From: Pseudomonadaceae bacterium
GTDB taxonomy: Bacteria; Pseudomonadota; Gammaproteobacteria; Pseudomonadales; Azotimanducaceae
Length of the DNA stretch: 64,000 bases
Direction: 5' to 3'
Assembly: GCA_024743175.1 (NCBI GenBank)
Contig: JANSXA010000001.1
Coordinates: 624,390 to 688,389 of the forward strand
Shown: in pieces, positions 49,706 through 57,428 of the stretch
How the letters are laid out: the number at the start of each line of letters is the position of its first letter
Position numbering within the stretch: the stretch's first letter is position 1
The notes under the pieces: generated by a model
What the model was told of the DNA's origin: nothing
Databases searched by the model: none
What the model saw: the letters and a program-made list of their open reading frames with translations, nothing else
Translations under genes and position numbers: made by a program

Positions 49706-50026
49706 ATGGCAGACATAGCGACAAAAAAGCTGCACGAAAATGACAAGGCCATTGTGTGGGAGTTGAAATTGCAACCTGGCGAGAGCACCGGCGTGCATAC
49801 GCACAAACATGACTATCTGTTTCATGTGCTGTCCGGCTCTACCCTCGAAACACTTGACAAAAATGGCAAGTCGTTGGGCGTTTTTGAGGCAGAAGCCGGT
49901 CGAACTTACAACTTTACAATCGATGGTGCGGAACTTGTGTTCCCTGGCGGACGGGTGTCTGCAACCCATGAAGCCAAGAACATCGGAACGAACGAATACT
50001 ACGAAATCCTGGTTGAGTTCAAGTAG
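49706..50026 (+). CDS. Small cupin-domain protein
   Basis: 106 residues, one beta-barrel cupin. Motif 1 is GESTGVHTHKHDYLFHVLSG, with His residues for metal binding; motif 2 is weaker around ELVFPGGRVSATHEA. Single-domain cupins range from enzymes to sensors. The substrate is not determinable. It is followed by a methyltransferase gene 67 bases downstream. Confidence 0.75.
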   Translation: MADIATKKLHENDKAIVWELKLQPGESTGVHTHKHDYLFHVLSGSTLETLDKNGKSLGVFEAEAGRTYNFTIDGAELVFPGGRVSATHEAKNIGTNEYYEILVEFK

Positions 50027-50093
50027 CTGACGTCTTTATATCACCCGCGTGCTGGTTTGGCTCAGGAAACAGCGCGCGGCTCAAAGGATAGAC

Positions 50094-50996
50094 ATGACCC
50101 GCTCAATTTTTAGAAAAGATGGCACCGCCCAAGGTGTGGCCAAGCAGCGTTTGATCGAAACACTTGCTGAACCTGATAAGCGTGTCATCAATGACCCACA
50201 CGCTAACGGATTTGTTGCGGGTTCTGGTTTGATGAAACTGATGGGGCATAAGCTAAATGTCAGCTTATCTGCAAAGATCGCACCTGGTTTCCATGAACAT
50301 CTCATTGCCCGGACGCGCTTCATCGACGATCTGATCAGAGACTGTGCGGCCAATGGGACGGAGCAATACGTCATTCTGGGGGCGGGATACGACTCGCGAG
50401 CTCATCGCCTTGGACTTCCGCCGAGCTTGCGGATATTTGAAGTAGATCAGCTTGAAGTCCAGACCAGAAAGCGTTCGAAGCTTCCCAAAGATATCCCGAA
50501 TTCAGCCAGCGTCACTTATGTGAGCGTTGATTTCAATCATCAGTCGCTGTCACAACAACTGATGGCAGCAGGTTTCGATCAGAGCAGACCTACCGTTTTT
50601 ACGTTTGAGGGTGTCTCGCAATACGTTTCTAAAGAGGCTGTCGCATCAACAATTGAAGAACTGGCGCTGCTTACGCAAGAAACAAGCGCGGCTCTCTTTA
50701 TGTCTTATGTCGATGAACTTCTCGACACAAATCCTGAAGCCTGCTTCGGCAAGGGCTACCCCCGAGCCGCAAAGCGAGCTGAGATGATCATGGGTTTATC
50801 AGGCAGAGTCGGCGAACCTTGGATATCGTTTTACACGGCTGAAGACCTAGAACGTTTGCTGTCCAAAAACGGATTTTCAGTAGTAGACAATAAAACTTTG
50901 GCAGATCTCAACTCTGTGTATTTTACGCCTGTTGGTAGAACGTTATCTGAAGACCAACTTATGAACCTAGAGCACTTTGTTGTCGCGAAGGGATAA
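50094..50996 (+). CDS. Class I SAM-dependent methyltransferase, leucine carboxyl methyltransferase-like (TIGR00027 type)
   Basis: 300 residues from ATG at 50094, with AAAGGA six bases upstream. The SAM motif is YVILGAGYDSRAHRLG, followed by IFEVDQLEVQTRKRSKL and TFEGVSQYVSKEAV, characteristic of the PPM1/LCMT-like family that often acts in secondary metabolism. The substrate is unknown. Its last codons (CGAAGGGATAA) are the left end of a 250-bp tandem duplication, so the gene end itself was duplicated. Confidence 0.83.
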   Translation: MTRSIFRKDGTAQGVAKQRLIETLAEPDKRVINDPHANGFVAGSGLMKLMGHKLNVSLSAKIAPGFHEHLIARTRFIDDLIRDCAANGTEQYVILGAGYDSRAHRLGLPPSLRIFEVDQLEVQTRKRSKLPKDIPNSASVTYVSVDFNHQSLSQQLMAAGFDQSRPTVFTFEGVSQYVSKEAVASTIEELALLTQETSAALFMSYVDELLDTNPEACFGKGYPRAAKRAEMIMGLSGRVGEPWISFYTAEDLERLLSKNGFSVVDNKTLADLNSVYFTPVGRTLSEDQLMNLEHFVVAKG

Positions 50997-51020
50997 AGCA
51001 GAATCGAATTGGTCGTAGTA

Positions 51021-51074
51021 CACCAACGCATGCGTTGGTGGTCAGGAAGCTTTCACGGCTTGCAAGCCGTGAAA
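51021..51074 (+). repeat. Two long perfect palindromes, first copy
   Basis: 51021-51040 is a perfect 20-base palindrome (half-site CACCAACGCA). 51051-51074 is a perfect 24-base palindrome (half-site TTTCACGGCTTG). Both can form hairpins or bind dimeric proteins. They sit between tRNA-Pro 3'-end fragments. Confidence 0.8.
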
Positions 51075-51167
51075 ATCAGCGCCTTGAGTCTAGACTACAG
51101 CAACCCGCAACAGCAGAGCTGATTTCGGAGGGTTGGCAATCTGGCAAAAAATATGCTGTTTGTGTAT

Positions 51168-51191
51168 TGGTCGGAGTGAGAGGATTTGACC
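51168..51191 (-). repeat. Short tRNA-Pro 3'-end fragment (copy 1)
   Basis: On the minus strand the last ~24 bases of a tRNA-Pro including CCA (TCCTCTCACTCCGACCA) are present, after which the sequence diverges from a tRNA. It probably derives from duplication of the fragment at 51419. Confidence 0.6.
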
Positions 51192-51270
51192 GGCAACCGC
51201 GTTGCGACGGCCAGGCCGGAGATTCCAGGTTCTAACGAAGGGATAAGGCCGAATCGAATTGGTCGGAGTA

Positions 51271-51324
51271 CACAAACGCATGCGTTGGTGGTCAGGAAGC
51301 TTTCACGGCTTGCAAGCCGTGAAA
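51271..51324 (+). repeat. Two long palindromes, second copy
   Basis: 51301-51324 is identical to the first-copy 24-base palindrome. 51271-51290 differs from the first-copy 20-base palindrome by one base (CACAAACGCA half), which breaks one pair. Confidence 0.8.
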
Positions 51325-51418
51325 ATCAGCGCCCTGAGTCTAGACGACAGCAACCCGCAACAGCAGAGCTGATTTCGGAGGGTTGGCAATCTTGCAAAAA
51401 GATATGCTGTTTGTGTAT

Positions 51419-51466
51419 TGGTCGGAGTGAGAGGATTTGAACCTCCGGCCCCTACGTCCCGAAGAG
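51419..51466 (-). other. tRNA-Pro 3' half (from anticodon loop to CCA): probable integration attachment site
   Basis: Minus strand: CGGGACGTAGGGGCCGGAGG, T-loop TTCAAAT, then CCTCTCACTCCGACCA. This is a normal tRNA-Pro from the anticodon loop onward. Upstream of that point (above 51466) D-arm and 5' acceptor are missing: no CGGAGTG partner exists. A tRNA cut at the anticodon loop beside an integrase gene is the signature of the displaced 3' end (attR/attL). Orientation predicts the intact tRNA-Pro to the right, beyond the window. Confidence 0.75.
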
Positions 51467-51640
51467 GAAGTTCTACTCACTCTAGCCTGCCGAACGGCCT
51501 ATCACACCACACATATAGCTGATAAATGGGAATGTGCTCTATCGTTCATTCCCGTCAATAGCGATATATCGCTCACTCTGATCTCACTCCAATGTGATAG
51601 AACACTACGTTCTCATGTTTATATGAACTATCATGGGTGA

Positions 51641-52912
51641 ATGAAACTTACTGAATCATCCATAAAGGCTCTCCAGCCAAAGAAGCAACGCTACACCCGT
51701 TCTGATAACGGCTTAGCGATTGAAGTCACACCTGCAGGGACTAAGACCTTCTGCTTTTGGCACAAGGGATCTAAGCACACAATCGGCAGATGGCCGGACT
51801 ACAGCACCAAAGAGGCACGCGCCGAGCACATTAAGAGGCTTGCAGACCTCGCAGACGCACCTACCGAACGCTTTAACAAGCTAACCTTCCGCGCATTCGT
51901 TGAAGGCCCGTACAAACAACGCGGAGCTGCTCAGCGAAAGCGAGGCGATATCACAATGGAACGCCTACGCTTCGTCTACATGACCAAACATCCGCTGATT
52001 GCCGAGTTACAGCTCAACAAGATCACACCTGAGCACATTGATCAGCTAAAGATTGAAATGCTCAACGGCCCAGGCTTCAAGAGCAGCCTCCCAGAGGATC
52101 ACCCACACAACTACGGGTTTGCTCCAAGTACAGCTAAACGAGAACTATCGGACCTGAAGCACGTGTTCAATCGGGCAGTCTCCTGGGGCTACTTAAAGAG
52201 GTCTCCAGCAGCCGACGTAAAGATGCCCACCGTCGACGGAGGCGCAACAAAGCTTCACCTAAGCCGGGACGAAGTGGAACGCCTCGAAGCTGCGCTCACG
52301 AAGTGGAAGCAAACAGGGCCATTCAAACCGATCAACGCGGCAGGCCGTGGGTACTATGGAGACCTTCACCCGCAGTGGTTCTACATACTGGTTAGGCTCC
52401 TCATGAATACCGGCCTACGTCGGGGTGAGGCCTTGAACCTGACATGGGGTGACATCGATCTTGATTGGGAAACCGAGCGAGATGGTGAACTCGTTAAGCA
52501 GGGCCAGATAACAGTTCGAGGAAGTACAGCCAAGACGGGCCAGACCAGATCCGTATCAATCAAGAGCACCTTCATCAAGGAGATGCTCGAGTGGCATCAC
52601 GAGGCGCACTCCGAGTCCTCAGAGTTCGGCTCAGATGAAACAGGAGAGGTATTCTCACCCAACCCAGATGAACCACTGTTTCCCGTTAAGTCCATCAGGA
52701 AGCCCTGGGAACGACTACGCCAGATGGCTAAGCTGGATAAGACATTTACACCGCACCTTCTACGGCACCACTTCGCGAGCATCCTTGTGACTAAGCGTAA
52801 GGTGGCCATACCGACAGTCATGGAGATACTCGGCCACAGAGACGTACAGACCATAATGCGATACCTATCAGTGCGTGAGGAAGATATGGTCGACGCGATT
52901 GAACTGCTTTAA
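51641..52912 (+). CDS. int: Tyrosine-type site-specific recombinase (phage/island integrase)
   Basis: 423 residues. An N-terminal DUF4102-like arm-binding part (residues 1-90, with SDNGLAIEVTPAGTKTF) and a core-binding SAM-like domain (about 95-190) precede the catalytic domain. Active-site residues: Arg260 in NTGLRRGEAL, Lys298 in STAKTG, His372-x-x-Arg375 in HLLR, His399 in GHRD and Tyr408 in MRYLS. All are intact, so the enzyme may be functional. It reads away from the tRNA-Pro fragment at 51419-51466 and ends 10 bases before a complete tRNA-Pro. Codon use differs from the core genes to its left. Confidence 0.92.
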   Translation: MKLTESSIKALQPKKQRYTRSDNGLAIEVTPAGTKTFCFWHKGSKHTIGRWPDYSTKEARAEHIKRLADLADAPTERFNKLTFRAFVEGPYKQRGAAQRKRGDITMERLRFVYMTKHPLIAELQLNKITPEHIDQLKIEMLNGPGFKSSLPEDHPHNYGFAPSTAKRELSDLKHVFNRAVSWGYLKRSPAADVKMPTVDGGATKLHLSRDEVERLEAALTKWKQTGPFKPINAAGRGYYGDLHPQWFYILVRLLMNTGLRRGEALNLTWGDIDLDWETERDGELVKQGQITVRGSTAKTGQTRSVSIKSTFIKEMLEWHHEAHSESSEFGSDETGEVFSPNPDEPLFPVKSIRKPWERLRQMAKLDKTFTPHLLRHHFASILVTKRKVAIPTVMEILGHRDVQTIMRYLSVREEDMVDAIELL

Positions 52913-52922
52913 GCTATGCCTA

Positions 52923-52999
52923 CGGCGTGTAGCGCAGTCTGGTAGCGCATCTGTCTCGGGGTCAGAGGGTCGGGAGTTCGAATCTCTCCACGCCGACCA
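52923..52999 (+). tRNA. tRNA-Pro (anticodon CGG)
   Basis: Complete cloverleaf with encoded CCA. Acceptor CGGCGTG (52923-52929) pairs with CACGCCG (52989-52995). D-arm GCGC/GCGC with GG in the loop, anticodon loop CTCGGGG with anticodon CGG at 52957-52959, T-arm GGGAG-TTCGAAT-CTCTC. The anticodon stem has a T-T mismatch next to the loop. It reads codon CCG. Its acceptor differs from the tRNA-Pro fragment at 51419, so it is a separate tRNA. Confidence 0.92.
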
Positions 53000-53046
53000 T
53001 TCATCTCTTACTCACAGCGAACCAAGCATTGCGTTAGGATAGTGGG

Positions 53047-53553
53047 ATGAGTTACCCCATAGACGTTCGTGGTTCGCGCGTCTTGCTTCGAGAATGGCAA
53101 GCGAGCGATGTTGATGGCTTTACCCGGTGGATCGCGGATCCAGTAGTAAACAAGTTTCTAACCTGGGGCGCGACCAATCGTTCTGAGGCCGAAGTCCAAC
53201 TCGCTGAAGCTATAAGTGCGCAATCAGTAACTCCTCGTTTGAAGTACTTCTTAGCCATGGAGTTAATCGACACGCCAGGGCTTACGATTGGTGATGCGGG
53301 ATTCACATGGATCGGAGACGATGTTGCCGAGATTGGTTACTTTCTGGAGCCAGCATACTGGGGCAATGGCTATGCCACGGACGCAGCACAGACAATGACC
53401 AAACTAGCATTCGAGCTTGGCGCGAAACACGTCATCGCAAGTTGCTTCGCAGACAATACTGCCTCGGAGAATGTTATGAAGCGTTGCAACATGGTCAAGC
53501 AACCTACGTCCGATAAGAATCGGCTTGTTTATCGGATTGCTCGAGACCAGTGA
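53047..53553 (+). CDS. GNAT N-acetyltransferase, RimJ/RimL-like
   Basis: 168 residues, AGGA 7 bases upstream. It begins with the RimJ/L-like VRGSRVLLREWQASDVDGFT. The acetyl-CoA region is EIGYFLEPAYWGNGYATDAAQ, quoted as YWGNGYATDA, and ASCFADNTASENVMKRCNM completes the fold. Substrate unknown; relatives acetylate protein N-termini, antibiotics or small molecules. It lies 47 bases after the tRNA on the island. Confidence 0.85.
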   Translation: MSYPIDVRGSRVLLREWQASDVDGFTRWIADPVVNKFLTWGATNRSEAEVQLAEAISAQSVTPRLKYFLAMELIDTPGLTIGDAGFTWIGDDVAEIGYFLEPAYWGNGYATDAAQTMTKLAFELGAKHVIASCFADNTASENVMKRCNMVKQPTSDKNRLVYRIARDQ

Positions 53554-54047
53554 CCTTTATAAGCCTCGCTGAGGCCATCACTTGAAGCCCGCTCTAACGA
53601 ACTGGAATGAGTGAAGACAAGAGACCCTAAATATTTGAAAAACATTTCCGTGACCGGATATACGTACCCTCCCCGCCCAAAAGTCCCCGTACCCTCCTCC
53701 CGATTCTCAATGAACCACCACCCACCTGCACAGCGGTGAAGTACCGAACGTTCCCTCTCCACTGCACCATCCCTGGCACCACCGCCCCGCAGGTACTGAC
53801 AGAACGGTAAAGGCGTCGGGTTATGGTCCCGGAGACTGCCAACACCAAGACCAATCAGACAGAAACTCAGCCTTTTATCGACTAATCCTACTCATCGTTC
53901 AAGCTTGCACGCCTATCTGTTATTTTGATTCCACTTATCTAACAGTTCCATATATGTGGATTTAACAAGTTTGTAAACAACGATTGACTTGCCCTAACGC
54001 CCTGGCTGAGACTGCCAGTCCACCCAAAGAAACCAAAGGCTCACCCA
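53554..54047 (+). other. Gene-free stretch on the island
   Basis: About 490 bases. The open frames on either strand overlap each other and have no ribosome sites, so none is called. The right part (53870-53990) is AT-rich and probably holds the promoter of the small-ORF/serine-recombinase pair. No RNA gene was recognised. Confidence 0.5.
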
Positions 54048-54203
54048 ATGACCAACCTCGACTACTACTTGGAACCCACCCCGACATCCGCGTACTTCAT
54101 TGCGTGGTACTCGTGGGTTACAGAACTGAAGCCTGGCGAGTTCAGCAAGACTCTGGAGCTAACGCTGTTCCATCGGACCCTCATGATCTCCTGGATGCTG
54201 TAG
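54048..54203 (+). CDS. Small ORF (51 aa) directly coupled to the serine recombinase
   Basis: ATG at 54048 with AAGG 9 bases upstream; begins MTNLDYYLEPTPTSAYFIAW and ends LMISWML. The TAG stop at 54201-54203 is directly followed by the recombinase ATG. The peptide is rich in aromatic residues (five Tyr/Trp in the first 25). It may be a partner of the recombinase or a coupling leader. No homologue is recognised. Confidence 0.5.
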   Translation: MTNLDYYLEPTPTSAYFIAWYSWVTELKPGEFSKTLELTLFHRTLMISWML

Positions 54204-54872
54204 ATGACCGCAGTTATCTACCTGAGGGTCAGCACGGCCTCACAAGGCGACAGCGGGTTGGGTTTGGAAGCCCAGCTCGCCGCCACTCAAAGATTCTGCC
54301 AGTCCCATCAGCTGACTCCCGAAGCGGTTCATCAAGACACCGCCAGCGGTGCCGATACTGACAGGCCGGGGCTTAACCAAGCGTTGGTCGATGCGAAGCG
54401 CCTCAGGTGTCCGCTGGTTGTCTCTAAGCTCGATAGGTTGTCACGTGACCTTGCGTACTGCGCACTGCTGCTAAAGCGTGCTGAGGTGCGTGTAGTGGAC
54501 CTAAATGGCACTCAGGACCAGCTGGTTCTACAGATCATGGCCGCTGTTGCTGAGAGGGAGAGAGAACTCATCAGTCAACGTACTAAAGCCGCCCTGGCAG
54601 CCAAGAAAGCTAGAGGTGAACGAGTAGGTTCTAGCCGAGAGTTCATGATGAAGATCGGTAAGAGAGGCGTTAAGAGACAGCAGGAGATTCGAGATGCATG
54701 GGCTTTGAGGAATGTAAAAGCCCTTGAAGTGGTCGACGGGATGTCTCATAGGGCGGCTGCGAGGCAACTTAATGACCTTGGCGTGCCTGCCATGAAGGGA
54801 GGCCAGTGGTCGCACCATACGGTGAAGGCTTCACGTGAACGGCTCGCTGGACTACCTACTGCGGCAGAGTGA
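54204..54872 (+). CDS. Serine recombinase (resolvase/invertase family)
   Basis: 222 residues. The catalytic serine is Ser10 in IYLRVSTASQGDSGLGLEAQ, quoted up to 20 residues; SKLDRLSRDLAY carries the catalytic arginines (near 74-80), and the E-helix follows (AERERELISQRTKAALAAKK). A C-terminal helix-turn-helix-like part (MSHRAAARQLNDLGVPAMKGGQW) binds DNA. Size fits small resolvases and not large serine integrases. It probably resolves or inverts DNA on the island. No inverted crossover sites were found. Confidence 0.88.
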   Translation: MTAVIYLRVSTASQGDSGLGLEAQLAATQRFCQSHQLTPEAVHQDTASGADTDRPGLNQALVDAKRLRCPLVVSKLDRLSRDLAYCALLLKRAEVRVVDLNGTQDQLVLQIMAAVAERERELISQRTKAALAAKKARGERVGSSREFMMKIGKRGVKRQQEIRDAWALRNVKALEVVDGMSHRAAARQLNDLGVPAMKGGQWSHHTVKASRERLAGLPTAAE

Positions 54873-54969
54873 AGACCTCTATAGCAGGTGAACCAACTCA
54901 GCGTTACCATGGTTGGAACTGACCCTAAGCAATCTTTGAGGCTGTTCGCAGGCCTCTAAAGCGAGAGAC

Positions 54970-55383
54970 ATGGACCACCAGATTACCGACGAAATGACGA
55001 GCGACGAAGCAAGCTATGTGAGGAGGAAGCTTGTTGAGTTCGCTGATCAGTTCACACCACCCCGCAATCAAAGGATGCTCAGCGTCGCGCTGCGGGATAA
55101 GAACGGAAACGTCATGGGCGGGATCACCGCGAATACCATCTGGGACTGGTTACAGATCGGGGTCCTTTGGTTGCCAGATGAGCTACGTGGCCAGGGCTTT
55201 GGACACCAGCTACTCGAGCGCATAGAGACAATAGGCCGAGACAAGGGCTGCAAACATGCGATGCTCAATACCTTTGAGTTCGAGGCTCGTGAGTTCTACG
55301 AGAGTCACGGATACGAAGTAGAGTCACAAACAAACGACTTTCCTGAGGGACACACTCAGTACCACCTAAGGAAGGAACTGTAA
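54970..55383 (+). CDS. GNAT N-acetyltransferase
   Basis: 137 residues. The acetyl-CoA loop is LRGQGFGHQLLERIE near residues 77-91, and the C-terminal NTFEFEAREFYESHGYEVE is typical of the small YafP/phosphinothricin-like GNATs. Substrate unknown. Second GNAT gene on the island, 97 bases after the recombinase. Confidence 0.82.
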   Translation: MDHQITDEMTSDEASYVRRKLVEFADQFTPPRNQRMLSVALRDKNGNVMGGITANTIWDWLQIGVLWLPDELRGQGFGHQLLERIETIGRDKGCKHAMLNTFEFEAREFYESHGYEVESQTNDFPEGHTQYHLRKEL

Positions 55384-55481
55384 GCTAGAGCGGGACCAGC
55401 CCCAATACCCACTGTCGACCGCCGATCAAGGCATGAAACAACCTCTCCCTATTCGCGCTTATCACAGCACGTCATCCGCGT

Positions 55482-55499
55482 CACGACCAAAGGGTCGTG
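55482..55499 (+). promoter_or_regulatory. Short hairpin upstream of the OLD-like gene
   Basis: CACGACC-AAAG-GGTCGTG: 7-bp perfect stem, 4-base loop, 38 bases before the OLD-like start. There is no T run, so it is not a normal terminator. It could be an operator or mRNA leader structure. Confidence 0.4.
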
Positions 55500-55537
55500 C
55501 TATGGTCAGGAGCTAACAAAAGACTAGAGCCGAAGGC

Positions 55538-56956
55538 ATGAGAAACGTTGATATAAGCAAACCAGGAGAAATCGGCGGTGGTGAGTGGAAGTTACGGGGC
55601 TTAACTAACGTCACCGTTATTTTTGGAAGAAACGGCTGCGGAAAGAGTCTGCTGCTAAGGAGCTTAAGAGACCAAGATCCAGAGTCTATCCACTACGTGA
55701 TTCCTGAACGCAGCGGCACGATCGATCTCCAGGCACAGCTTGTAATGGAGGAAATGACCGGAGCAACCAGAAAGAATTATTCGAACAAGAACTTTTTCGG
55801 TGAGTACCGCAGACGAGTCATAGCACGAATCCTTCGTTACTTCGCCGTGCGGGGAAGCGCTCGAACTGCGGAGATGGGCGTTTCACCCGAACGCCTTGAA
55901 GAACTCGCGTCAGATGTACTGTCGGGCTTTACGATTCGTTTGGACGGCAAAACACAGCCACCCTATACGATCACCCGCACATCAAACGACGCGGTAGTTG
56001 CATCCGTAGACCATTTGAGTTCAGGCGAAGCCCAGATTTTGACTTTGGCGCTGGACATCCTAACCATCGCAGCGATATGGGATATTGAGGAAGTTAGCCA
56101 AAGAGTAATACTACTAGACGAACCTGATGCGCATCTCCATCCCGATCTGCAAGTAAGGTTTGCGAACTTCATTGCCAAGGTAGTCGATGAGTTCAATCTG
56201 CAGTTCGTTATCGCCACTCATAGCACGGCATTGATGGCAGCAATCGGGCACTGCTGCATGGAAGAGGCAGGGATTATTTACCTTAACGAACAAGACGAGG
56301 AGTTTGTGGCAGAGAAGTTCAGCTCCTCATTGCGTCAAGTCGCCACCTTCCTTGGAGGCCATGCACTCATGGGGCCATTGTTCGGCTCCCCGATCCTCCT
56401 GGTAGAGGGAGATGATGACTATAAGATCTGGAGCCAAGTTCCAAGGCATGGCCGGTTAAATGTTGCTGTTATACCCTGCGGTGGGGACGAAATATTCTCT
56501 TACCAGCGGACAATGGAAACTATCTTAAAAAGCATCTCGTCTAACAATGAACTTCAGGGTTACGCACTGCTGGATGGTGACAAGCCAAAACCTAATCCCT
56601 CCGAAGCTAACTCGCAGAACAAAATCGGATACCTGCAGCTAGCCTGTCACGAAGCAGAGAACTTATATCTTACTGACGAAGTCTTAGCCACCATCGGGAC
56701 TGACTGGGATCAGGTTAAGCTGAAGATGATCAATACAAAGGATTTCGGGCAAAAAAACGCGCAAATAAACGGCATCGCGACACAAGATCGTAAACACGTC
56801 GACCTTAAAGGTTGTATAGATCAGATTGTTGAGTTAATCGATCCCAAGCGGGTCCCCTGGACCGTTCGAATAGGTAAAGCCATAGGCGCAGAAACCCCCA
56901 GAGGCCAACTACGGGAGTTCCTTGGTGAGGATCTACTTTCTAAGCTAGTATGGTAA
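55538..56956 (+). CDS. OLD-like ATPase with C-terminal TOPRIM-like domain (candidate defence nuclease)
   Basis: 472 residues. ABC-type ATPase: Walker A GRNGCGKS (30-37), signature LSSGEAQ (160-166), Walker B VILLDEPDAHLHP (from 190), H-loop ATHS (His228). After residue 280 comes a TOPRIM-like part: acidic LVEGDDDYK (Glu290) and DxD in ALLDGDKP (346-348). This ATPase-TOPRIM layout is that of OLD-family nucleases and relatives such as GajA, which act in phage defence. No helicase partner of the Gabija type follows. A 149-residue gene lies 22 bases downstream. Defence is inferred from family and island location. Confidence 0.75.
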   Translation: MRNVDISKPGEIGGGEWKLRGLTNVTVIFGRNGCGKSLLLRSLRDQDPESIHYVIPERSGTIDLQAQLVMEEMTGATRKNYSNKNFFGEYRRRVIARILRYFAVRGSARTAEMGVSPERLEELASDVLSGFTIRLDGKTQPPYTITRTSNDAVVASVDHLSSGEAQILTLALDILTIAAIWDIEEVSQRVILLDEPDAHLHPDLQVRFANFIAKVVDEFNLQFVIATHSTALMAAIGHCCMEEAGIIYLNEQDEEFVAEKFSSSLRQVATFLGGHALMGPLFGSPILLVEGDDDYKIWSQVPRHGRLNVAVIPCGGDEIFSYQRTMETILKSISSNNELQGYALLDGDKPKPNPSEANSQNKIGYLQLACHEAENLYLTDEVLATIGTDWDQVKLKMINTKDFGQKNAQINGIATQDRKHVDLKGCIDQIVELIDPKRVPWTVRIGKAIGAETPRGQLREFLGEDLLSKLVW

Positions 56957-56978
56957 ACCAGCAACCGGGAACAACCCA

Positions 56979-57428
56979 ATGCACGGGATAGTCATACTGC
57001 TAGCCGCCGCAGCAACCCTCTATGAATCAGACGCATCCTGGATCGAAGGAACCTGGCGATCAAGCGCAGGACTTTCAGCAAAGTACACGCTCGCAGAGAA
57101 GGATTTCGAAGAGGAGATGCTAGAAGACTTCAAAGAGTCCTACGGAAATTACACTTGGCGATTCCATCAAGGTGAGTTCACCGAATCCTGGCAAGGCTTC
57201 GAGCCTAATCCAACATTCTCGTACACACTCCTACCGATGGACAATACTCGCTACGAACTAAAGCTGAGCAAAGGTAACACCGTTCTGAGGTACATCATCT
57301 GGAAGGCAGAAGAAGGAGGCCTGTGCGGAACGTTCTACACTTCCGAGAATGTAGACGTTATGCAGGAAGAACAACCTGTGTCCGTGATGTGCTTCGCTCC
57401 TGGACCGAATGGAAGCCAACCTAGGTAA
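56979..57428 (+). CDS. Hypothetical small protein downstream of the OLD-like gene
   Basis: 149 residues. The short hydrophobic N-terminus (GIVILLAAAATLY) could be a weak signal sequence. The rest alternates Trp/Tyr-rich beta-like strands: WIEGTWRSS, YTWRFHQGEFTESWQGF, RYELKLSKG and a Cys pair (GLCGTFY, SVMCFAP). The GTWRS... pattern resembles calycin/lipocalin-like small barrels. Spacing of 22 bases suggests one operon with the OLD-like ATPase. No family is recognised. Confidence 0.65.
   Translation: MHGIVILLAAAATLYESDASWIEGTWRSSAGLSAKYTLAEKDFEEEMLEDFKESYGNYTWRFHQGEFTESWQGFEPNPTFSYTLLPMDNTRYELKLSKGNTVLRYIIWKAEEGGLCGTFYTSENVDVMQEEQPVSVMCFAPGPNGSQPR

Larger units (their letters stand above)
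50986..51434 (+). repeat. Tandem duplication, ~250-bp unit, two copies
   Basis: Copy 1 is 50986-51235 and copy 2 starts at 51236, also with CGAAGGGATAA, the end of the methyltransferase gene. The copies match almost base for base for about 200 bases (offset 250, then 251 after one insertion). They diverge after GGTCGGAGTGAGAGGATTTGA, which is the 3' end of a tRNA-Pro read on the minus strand. Each copy holds two palindromes. The structure suggests repeated recombination or slippage at a tRNA attachment site. Confidence 0.85.

Noticed and set aside
50049..50093. Upstream start for the methyltransferase
   Set aside because: The 15 extra codons have no ribosome site, while AAAGGA precedes the ATG at 50094.
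51437..51640. 67-codon frame before the integrase
   Set aside because: It starts inside the tRNA-Pro fragment and has no ribosome site; its coding appearance comes from the tRNA sequence.
53984..54361. 125-codon frame overlapping the serine recombinase start
   Set aside because: It is in another frame over the 51-aa ORF and the recombinase N-terminus, whose catalytic motif is certain.
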